DNA of 64,000 bases from Delphinus delphis (lineage: Eukaryota > Chordata > Mammalia > Artiodactyla > Delphinidae): assembly GCF_949987515.2 (NCBI RefSeq), contig NC_082699.1, forward strand, positions 75,426,281 to 75,490,280, given 5' to 3'. A program made the translations under genes and the position numbers. The notes below the pieces were generated by a model. That model did not search any database, had not been told where the DNA came from, and worked only from the letters and a program-made list of their open reading frames with translations. The number at the start of each line of letters is the position of its first letter. The stretch's first letter is position 1. Of this stretch, positions 56,421 through 64,000 are shown in pieces.

Positions 56421-57410
56421 AGAGGGTCAGGGTGTGGAGAAAATGCCATGAAGAAAAGCTTTCCACGTGGAATTCACTTATTCATTATTCAGTGTATTTT
56501 TGAAGTAGAGTAAAGCCTTCCCAGTAGCATTGAGAACTGGGAAGAAAATCCATGAATGAAGGACTGCATGGTGATTTGAGCAGTTGAGTTCTTTGGGGCC
56601 ACTCAGTCCACTGGAACCGGCATTTTGCTTGAATAAAACAAACCTAAATGTGAAACACTGTGTATGTATTACGTATCAGTATAAACACTCAGTGTTCCTG
56701 TGCTGCTCTGTTTTCCTTTAGTTCAAGCTGCCTTATCTCTGGCAAGGCTCTAGCAGGGCAGATTGTGAGCTTCGAGTACTTGTCCACAAGCTGTGCCCAG
56801 CTTTCCAGCTATGATTGTGGCATCCAACTCTCCTCAGGGATGGAGAATAACATTCCTTTTGCCACTGCCGCATGAATGACACTTTGTCAAATTCCTCGGA
56901 GCAGAAACAACATACTCTTTCCAGTGCTACTGGGGCAACTGGTCAACCCAAGTCTTAGATACAAATCATGAGATGACTTAGGAGCCTGCAAGTGATGGAG
57001 AGAAGCAAGACGGTCTTAGGAACATGCTCGTCCTTTTTTCCTTCAGAAGTTTCATTGCTCACTTGGCGAGGAGCAGTTATAAAGATGCCAGAGGCAAGAG
57101 TTTCCACTCTGAATCCTAGCTCATGCCATTCCAATTCAAATTTCACTGAGCTTGAGACCCTGCTCTCAGGCTAGAGTAGGGGAATATTTAGATTCTTAAA
57201 ATCACTACACAGATGTTACAATTGGGGAAACTGGATAAAGGGTACATATAACGGATCTCTCCAGATTGTTACGACGGCATGTGAATCTAAATTATCTCAA
57301 AATTTGTAAAAAATAAAATAAATACACACCTGCATGATGTTTATAGGTAGTTGTGGACATTCACATGAATTTTTCATTCATTCCGTAGTTTAGTCAATTA
57401 ACATACATGA
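56421..57410. other. Unassigned DNA
   Basis: Nothing was recognised. ORFs of 60-71 codons have no product. Confidence 0.4.
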
Positions 57411-57458
57411 GTAATAACTTACTATGGAAACTAAGTAAGTAATAACTTACTATGGAAA
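57411..57458 (+). repeat. Two-copy tandem repeat, 28-bp period
   Basis: GTAATAACTTACTATGGAAA (57411-57430) is repeated exactly at 57439-57458, after CTAAGTAA. The repeat is probably a recent replication slippage event. Confidence 0.9.
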
Positions 57459-58669
57459 ACTTACTCAGGAAAACTGAGATTCATTCAACCCTTTTCAAGA
57501 ATGATGAAGTTGATATGGCTTCTTCCATTATGAAGATGAATAAAATGAGTCTAAAGTCACATTCTAATAAGTTGTAGACTTCAATTTGAAGAGCGTGTTT
57601 TACGTTGTGTTTGTTTGTTCCTCTGCATACCGCTGCTGTAGGGCAAGACACAGCCTAGCATTGAGTTCAACATCAGGCAAGGGAGGAAGACAGCCTTGTA
57701 AGTGATTATACAGCAAGTGAGGTTACAAAATGGTCTGTAATTTAACTAAAACAAGTACTCTGGGGAAGAAATTCACCCACAAACAAGGTAACAAAGGAGT
57801 TCATCTGTGCTGTGACAGGTCAGGTAGGAATTCCATGGACATAGCCAGGATGAGCAGAACTGGGCCATATTTTTTTTCATATTTTGTGTACTATCTTTAT
57901 TTTCCTTATTTTGGGCTTTTCTACTTATTAAAGAATGGTAGTGTGTGCAGTTCATCTCAGCATTGCTAAGTATAAAAGAGAACATGTATGAGGGCATGAT
58001 TGGACTGGAAAAATGAGGAAGGAAGAGCGACCCCTGGGGGCCAGAACAGGGACAGCAAGAATCAAAGTGTTAAACCACTCTCTTCAACCCAATTGCAGGA
58101 AGACAGCTGAGACTGGGGTCACATGCAGGGTTGCTGAGGCCTTGAAAATTCTCCTTCCATTCTAAATCTTGGCAATTTCAAGTGTGTTTTAAATAAAGAT
58201 GGATTCTTTCATCAACTGTGTGAGAATGCACAGGAAGGAATTCCTCTCTTATCCACTTTTCCCCAAGATGTCTGGATTGGTCATATCTCAACACAGATTG
58301 GGCCACATCTCCAAGAGGCAGGGGTCGCTGTGTATTAAATGCGCCACTTATAGGTGTGTATGTGTGTGTTGCTGCTTCTACTCCCACTTCCTGAGTTTGA
58401 CCTGACAAGACCTAGTTCTAAAAAGATTCTAAAAAGAGAATGGTCAGCTTTGAGACTCAAATCTTTGTTTCAGTGTTTGATTGTCAAGCCTGGCTAACAA
58501 TGAAATGTTCTTTGGTGTATTGATTATTTTTCCTGCCTTATGCTCCTGCTTTAATGAGCTTGCAGGTAAGATTGGCTGTGGATTTGGGCAGGATCAAGGC
58601 TGTTTCTGCAATCTATTTCCCTAATCCCACTTTAATTTTAGTAATCTTTTTTTTAGATTATTAAAGATT
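57459..58669. other. Unassigned DNA
   Basis: Nothing was recognised. Confidence 0.4.
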
Positions 58670-58734
58670 ATTTCATTTATCCAAACCAAATAAGAAGTTG
58701 GATAAACCTCTTATTTGGTTTGGATAAATGAAAT
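58670..58734. repeat. Perfect palindrome, 26-bp arms, 13-bp loop
   Basis: The left arm 58670-58695 (ATTTCATTTATCC... ending AATAAGA) and right arm 58709-58734 (TCTTATTTGG... ending GATAAATGAAAT) are exact reverse complements. The loop is AGTTGGATAAACC, and part of it (TTGGATAA) again complements TTATCCAA in the left arm. It is not a known element. See the findings. Confidence 0.95.
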
Positions 58735-59743
58735 CCCATTAACATTAAAGGATCACGAGGAAGTCCCTCCCTTAAGATTCATGGGAATTCAAAGATAGAC
58801 AAGGTAAAGTGGGTGTGGGTGTATTTACAAATTCCAGATGCTTGTACTAAGCTTTATATCCCCCATCATGTTCTCTCAAAATAAACTCCAAGTGCCCTTT
58901 ATCCACTCCAGAAAACAAAGCATCTGAATACAGCATGCTGAGGGAACGTTCCTTTGATAACATTGAGATGGACACCCTTTCTAGTCTGGAAAAGAGAAAA
59001 TGCCTTTCATTCAGATTCCATTATTTCCTGACTACAGTAAAAGCTATTTTGTTGTTCTGGGCAAGAAATTTAATAATGCAGCCATCTCAGCACGGAAGAT
59101 GGTGAGCTGGGTGTATGGGTGTTCAAATGTTCCATATGTTTGTGCTAAACTCAGACGCAGCTAGATTCAATCAAAAGGAAATAAAGAAAGACGCCTCCCC
59201 CTGCAGTTCTTTCTTTGAGACACGGTCCCATTACATGCTGAACCTCACCAACCAGGAAGTAATGATGCATATCAAATATGGTCAGTTCCACAAAGCAGCT
59301 TCGAGAGGACCTGTGAGGTTCCCAACTCTGCCCACTTGAGCTAACGGCATCCCCTGTCCAATTCCTGTCAACAGCACTTGTGCAAACTCCTGCATTTTTC
59401 TGCAGCAATATGTCATCATTAAGCATATGTCTCCTTTCCACTACTTTTTTTTCCCTGCAATTCACCATCATTAATTTTTAGTGCTCTTTCCTTGAAGACA
59501 GTTGGCTCCTATCCAAAGGTAATGAGGTTGAGATTCGCAAAGTTCGATAATTGTCAGGGGAAGAATATAAATGTAATAAAATGCAAGTTTCTTTTCTTTT
59601 TTATGTCTCTCAGTCAGATGATCTGATGGTGGCCATTTCTGTGAACTTCATTTAAATTGAGACTTTTGGGGTCGTAAGGAGAGGTTAGCTGCATACCAAT
59701 CAACAAGCAGTCATCTTTGACAAATGCCAGGAACATCGTAATA
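58735..59743. other. Unassigned DNA
   Basis: Nothing was recognised. A 106-codon ORF (59471 down to 59151) on the minus strand has no product and overlaps one of 74 codons on the plus strand. Confidence 0.4.
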
Positions 59744-59768
59744 AAAATTAATGAATTTCATTAATTTT
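59744..59768. repeat. Perfect 12-bp palindrome
   Basis: AAAATTAATGAA (59744-59755), a single T, and TTCATTAATTTT (59757-59768). AT-rich, so the chance of it arising randomly is higher than for the 58670 palindrome. Confidence 0.9.
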
Positions 59769-59799
59769 CACAGAATATATTCTACCTGTAAAGGGATCC

Positions 59800-59935
59800 A
59801 TTATTCAATTTAAATCAACACATATTTATCAAATGTCTGAAGTGTGACAAATATGTGCTAGAATTTAAAAAATTAATAAATATAAGGTACCTCCTTTCAA
59901 AAGATGTCCAGTCATGCTGGGGAGATGAGCTATGC
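59800..59935 (-). repeat. L2-like fragment, antisense
   Basis: CACATATTTATCAAATGTCTG and TGACAAATATGTGCTAGAATT resemble the antisense L2 tail, with CAAAAGATGTCCAGTCATG after. Diverged. Confidence 0.4.
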
Positions 59936-60079
59936 CAGTGATACAGTTGTTCTCAGTTCAGGAAATTCCTTAGGAGGTTATAGAATGAATGTCTCCGGTA
60001 TTTATAGTAAGATCCACGGAGATTATTTTCAGTGTGGTGCAATGCTTTACATTTTAAGTACAGCAGCCTGTAGACTCTT
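59936..60079. other. Unassigned DNA
   Basis: Nothing was recognised. Confidence 0.35.
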
Positions 60080-60562
60080 ATGGTTATTGAGCACTTGCTA
60101 CACAGCACGCACATCTGAAGAAATGAATTTTTAGTTTTATTTCATTGTAATTAATTAAATTTTAAAAAATCTGATATTCAGTTACTGGAAAACATGTCAT
60201 TATGTTTGCAAAAACTTGGGTATGTGGATTTACTTTTGCAACTGCAATTTTTATGAAACCTCAGTAGAGATCACATATTCCCTAGGAAAACACAGCATCC
60301 AGATTGAAATGTGCTAAAAGTGTGAAATACACCCTCATGTCTAAGATTTAGTAAAATGACAAAGAATGTAAGCAACCTCATTAATAAATTTGTTATGTTG
60401 ATTCCATGCTGACATGATAACATTTTAGATATACTGGGTTACATGAATGTATTATTAAAATTAATTTACCTTTCTCTTTCACTTAAAAAAACGTAACTAT
60501 TAGAAAAAAACGTAATTACATATGTGGCTTGCATTGTATTTGTGTTGGACAGTGGTGCTCGA
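60080..60562 (-). repeat. MER-type non-autonomous DNA-transposon fossil, antisense
   Basis: ATTGAGCACTTGCTACACAGC, then GAAATGTGCTAAAAGTGTG, AAATACACCCTCATGTC, TGATAACATTTTAGATATACTG, ATTATTAAAATTAATTTACC, TAATTACATATGTGGCTTGC and TTGTGTTGGACAGTGGTGC follow the antisense of a common mammalian MER DNA element (sense opens near CAGTGCTGTCCAATAGAAAT). Diverged and without coding capacity; the family name is not certain. Confidence 0.55.
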
Positions 60563-60852
60563 AATCAAAAAGTCATGCATCCCCTTCCTCACGGTAGATT
60601 CTGCCTAGACAGGCCCATCGTACCATTCCCCACACCTCATATTTCATAGCCCCTGGGGCACGGTGCCACAGGCAAAGAGACGTGCAGTGGCAGAACCTAA
60701 AACCTGACTGCAGGTCCTACAGAACTACACCTGAGAGGTGCATCAACTCCAATTATGATGTCACCTTAGCAGTAATACATACCAAACTCCTCATCTTTAC
60801 GTATAAAGAGACTGAAACTCAGACATAGCAAATACCCTGTTTAAAATGATAG
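60563..60852. other. Unassigned DNA
   Basis: Nothing was recognised. Confidence 0.35.
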
Positions 60853-61001
60853 CGGGACTTCCCTGGCAGTCCAGTGGTTAGGATTCGGGCTTCCACTGCA
60901 GGGGCCACTGGTTCCATCCCTGGTCGGGGAACTAAGAACCCCAGCATGCTAAGATCCTGCATGCCATGCCACGTGGCCAAAAAAAAAAGAAACCCAAAAA
61001 A
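60853..61001 (+). mobile_element. Older tRNA-derived SINE (CHR-2/BOV-tA-like)
   Basis: GGGACTTCCCTGGCAGTCCAG, GTTAGGATTCGGGCTTCC, ACTGCAGGGGCCACTGGTTCC and GGTCGGGGAACTAAGAACC give the tRNA-like head and B-box region. An A-rich tail follows. AAATGATAG at the left (60844-60852) and CAAAGATAG at the right (61002-61010) are a weak duplication. Confidence 0.85.
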
Positions 61002-61010
61002 CAAAGATAG

Positions 61011-62689
61011 TAAAGGTTAATGACAATGTAAAGGCCAAGAGATTGATGTCATATACCACACTTTACAAAATAGATTAAAATTCCATGTCAAAATACTTTT
61101 TTTTTTTTTTTTTGGAAAAAAAATTTGTATTTCTCTTGGGAAAATCCCTATACGTTGTTGGCAAAGAGAGGCATTTTTATTTCTCATAGCCTTTGTGAAA
61201 ATATATCGTCTTTATCAGAGTAGAAATTACTGATCAATTCACCGGCTTAGACAGAAACTAATGCACCTGTTTGGAAAGGCTTTATTGATTTTGCCCTAAC
61301 AATGGTGGATGGGGAGAGCCTGGAACTGCCCTTGCCCTAGAATGCAAGGCAACACCGCCACCTTGTGGTTTCCTTATTAAGTTGTACACCGTCTGTCAGA
61401 CTCTACACCCTGAGTGCACACAGCTTTGCAGCCCTGTCTTTGCCGATTATTTAGACTGCAGCGATGATGCTGCCATCTAGGAACGTGCAGTCTCAACAAA
61501 CCGATTAAAGAGTAGAACATTTACTCAAAAGATTTACATATCATAGCTTCGCTAAAAGAAAAATTTTAATTGAGAATTCATGTGTTTGGAAAAGTATCTC
61601 TGGTTAATCCAAGCAGACCTCCAGGAGGATGGAATCCTAGAAATGTGATTTTAAAAATGGAGGGCATGGAAGTATACAGCAATAGACTAGGTGTTGCCTT
61701 TGCGGCAGGTTAAAACCCTAGTTATTTCGGGATCAGGCACTTACCCTCTTATGCTATATTACAAATAAAATTGGCTTAGCTAAAGGGATAAATAGCTAGT
61801 ATAAATTAAAAAAATAATGTGTAGATAGATGTTCAACTCATTCCGCATGACATCACATGGAACTATAAGGAATTTATTATTTTTAGGTTCTAGGGTGGAA
61901 GGGGAAGAGACCTGCTAGGAAGCCCAGAGGGGTCTCTGTCCAGTCAGGTGCCATATGTAGATTCCAGATATTTCATGGGAATATCCGAAGCTTTGTCAGA
62001 TGTAGAAATAAGAGCTCAACTCATAGACCTTCAGCATGTTAACTTTTAGATGAGTAGACTGAAAATTTCAATCTTTATGGTCACAGAGTTAGAACCCTAG
62101 AGTCCCAGAATTATAGGATGTCAGTATCTTAGCATCATTTAACTGTAAAGCTAGTGTTGGAAAGCACTGGAAAACAGAGAGCCCCTTTTCCTAGAGCCAC
62201 AGCTGCAGGGACAACGTTGAGCAAATTATTTCCCCCAGAGACTTTCACATGTAAACAACTCATTCATTTTCTTAGGAAGATCTGTGTTTCTCCTGGACCA
62301 GGTCTCTGAAACATTCTCTAGCAGATGGAGAAATGAAGGCTGAAGGTTCTCTCTGGATCATTTCAATAAGGGAAAGTCAGATGAGGGGAACAATTTGTTC
62401 CTTGGGTTTTGAGAACGTAAGAAGATCAGTGCAGTGGGTATAATTTTGTTTTAGTTGGGAGAGGAAGTGATAGAGATAAGGAACCCTTTCAGGAAGAAGA
62501 GGGTTGGTACTCAGACTCACAGTAATAAGATCTACCTTTAAAGAAAGCTTTCTGGGTGTTAGGCTCTGCCCTGAACCTTTTCCTGTGAGGATTACTCTCA
62601 ACTCATTCTCTGCCTCTGGTGAAGAAATGAGGAAGGGCATTAGAGGAACCAAGTGAGTCTAGGCTCTGCTGCGGACCATGTCCCAGACG
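61011..62689. other. Unassigned DNA
   Basis: No exon or repeat was recognised. It holds a T-run at 61097-61113 and a possible CTCF-like site at 61355-61369 (see the findings). Confidence 0.35.
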
Positions 62690-62865
62690 TTTCATTCACG
62701 GGCTCATTTAATTCATGACGACCTCAGAACTGAGATTTATCATCTCAACTTCTCAGACCAGAAAATGGAGGTGCAGAATAATTGAGTAAGTTGTCCGAGA
62801 TCAAAAAGCTAGCAAATGCAGATCCAGGATCTTAACCGAGATTTGTCTAACTCTCACATTTTCTC
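62690..62865 (-). repeat. MIR, antisense
   Basis: GGGCTCATTTAATTCATGACG, ACCTCAGAACTGAGATTTATC, CTCAGACCAGAAAATGGAGGTG, AATAATTGAGTAAGTTGTCC, GAGATCAAAAAGCTAGCAAATGC and CTTAACCGAGATTTG are in reverse-complement MIR order. Confidence 0.68.
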
Positions 62866-62929
62866 TTTCTAACATAGCAAGTGATATTTAATGACAGAAA
62901 TTGTCTTTCGAATTTCCCCAATGCCATCT

Positions 62930-63130
62930 ACTCTATACTGCAGCTGCATACAGCAATGGATTTCATTCTATTTCCCTAACAAAGCCACCTTAAAGTGGTC
63001 ATTCTTTTTTTCTCATTTTACTGATGAGGTACATGAGGGCTGTAGCATCTGGGTAGGCTGCCCAAGGGGATGCGTCATGGTCCAGCCCCGATTCAGTAAC
63101 GATCCTTCTTACATCAAATCCCTGTGCTCT
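62930..63130 (-). repeat. MIR, antisense
   Basis: TTTCTCATTTTACTGATGAGG, TACATGAGGGCTGTAGCATC, TGGGTAGGCTGCCCAAGG and CTGTGCTCTGGTCACTA fit reverse-complement MIR. An 82-codon ORF overlaps it and is not a gene. Confidence 0.55.
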
Positions 63131-64000
63131 GGTCACTAAAATCCTTCTGACAAATAAACCCTCCCAAAAAGCATTCTCTTCTGTTACTGACCTTTCATCT
63201 TGGTCCTTGTTAATTTCTCCCATTCCCTTCAAGTCTGACAAATTGATCAAAAAGAAAATACCATTAGGAATAATCCCCCTCTGATGTTAGTCTTGAAAGT
63301 CAAAATATTGAATTAGAGAAAGATCTAATGTGGTCTATGCTTTGCAAAGCCTTTTCTTTTCTGGTTCCCTCTTTCCGTATTCACAGAGCCTTAGAGGAAC
63401 CCTGGTGAGATTATAGAAAACTCAGGCCTTATTTCCACTAAGAGTTGTTGGTTTTGTCATTTTCATCCAAACACCTTAGTCATAAGTAATTGGATTTCCT
63501 TACTGCAGAAAAACTGGCATTTTTATAATAATGAAGTTGAGTACAGGGATTCATTTGACATTAAAGGTACTTTGCAAATATATTATGAAAATCTGGTTTA
63601 GAAGAGTATATTAAAGGATAAAGTGAGGGCTTAATTTTCAAGAAACATACTTAAATAGAGAATACCAGCTCTTAAGTCATCCCTTCATAGTTTTTGAGAG
63701 GGGCCCTTGTTTCAAATTTCAGATTCATTTCACTTTTTTTTTATGTCTGCCATGTGCCAGAAAAACAGCAAGCTACTTGCAGAGACAACAAAAATCCCAG
63801 GAAACAAAAATTAGAACAAAAGGAAAACCTGGGCTATGAAGGTGTTTTTGTCTATTTAAGGAAAGCAAAGGACTCATCAGCTAAAGGGAAGAACATCAAT
63901 ACAGATACAAAGATGAAAACATACAGAATGCAAGATCACTAGTTTTATTTAAATAACTTATTTGCCAATGTCTGGTATTTTCAACAAAGACACAGATCTA
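63131..64000. other. Unassigned DNA
   Basis: Nothing was recognised; 63694-63942 is an 82-codon ORF without recognised product. Confidence 0.4.

Noticed and set aside
57411..57458. CRISPR-like array
   Set aside because: Only two tandem units with an 8-bp spacer, in a vertebrate nuclear sequence with no cas genes. It is a simple duplication.
58670..58734. MADE1/mariner-type miniature transposon
   Set aside because: The arm sequence does not resemble the MADE1 consensus as I know it, and no TA duplication is seen.

Overview
This window is mammalian nuclear DNA, most likely from a cetacean and probably a toothed whale. The main evidence is a set of nine tRNA-derived SINEs of the CHR type, which open with GGGCTTCCCTGGTGGCGCAG and belong to Cetacea, hippos and ruminants. 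The short (about 210 bp) form with a GGAGCGGCTGGGCCCGTGAG core is typical of cetacean genomes. The single full-length LINE-1 also reads like a cetartiodactyl L1. The species call is inference from repeat families, not from a gene.

I recognise no host protein-coding exon, rRNA, tRNA or snRNA gene. Every open reading frame with a recognisable product belongs to a LINE, or is a SINE read as protein. The DNA is AT-rich and has the look of an intergenic or long-intron region. All annotated elements are selfish DNA, its fossils, or low-complexity DNA.

Layout. 1-1.4 kb: old antisense L1. 1.4-7 kb: mostly unassigned, with MIR and L2 fossils. 7.2-12.4 kb: three CHR SINEs, MIRs and a 5'-truncated L1 tail. 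12.4-22.8 kb: sparse old repeats (L2, MIR, a hAT-like MER element, an MLT1 LTR). 22.87-29.94 kb: one complete but dead L1 with a GC/CpG-rich 5' UTR, ORF1, ORF2 and 3' UTR. 30-35.7 kb: MIR/L2 fossils, L1 tails, a SINE and a tiny L1-type insertion. 35.7-41.4 kb: two antisense L1 3' ends, a polypyrimidine block, microsatellites, and an old L1 ORF1 remnant split by a SINE. 42-46 kb: LTR-like and unassigned DNA. 46.4-49.7 kb: a SINE, a MER element, and a 3' L1 half pierced by three SINEs. 50-56.4 kb: MIRs and L2s, one L2 split by a SINE. 56.4-64 kb: sparse, with three DNA oddities (a tandem duplication and two palindromes), a DNA transposon fossil, an older tRNA SINE and MIRs.

The elements relate through L1. 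L1 ORF2 protein supplies the nicking and reverse transcription that also mobilises the SINEs. Nine SINEs and several L1 tails here carry matching target-site duplications, so their insertion boundaries are set to a few bases. Nested insertions at 40-41, 47-49 and 52 kb give a relative time order: L2/L1M first, then the L1 3' half, then CHR SINEs.

I did not find a new biological system. The observations most worth a second look are a perfect 26-bp-arm palindrome at 58670-58734, a 17-bp insertion carrying only an L1 tail signature at 31265-31281, a 50-bp L1 insertion at 43505-43554, the long opposing ORFs in the L1 5' UTR, and the loss of the stop separating L1 ORF1 from ORF2.
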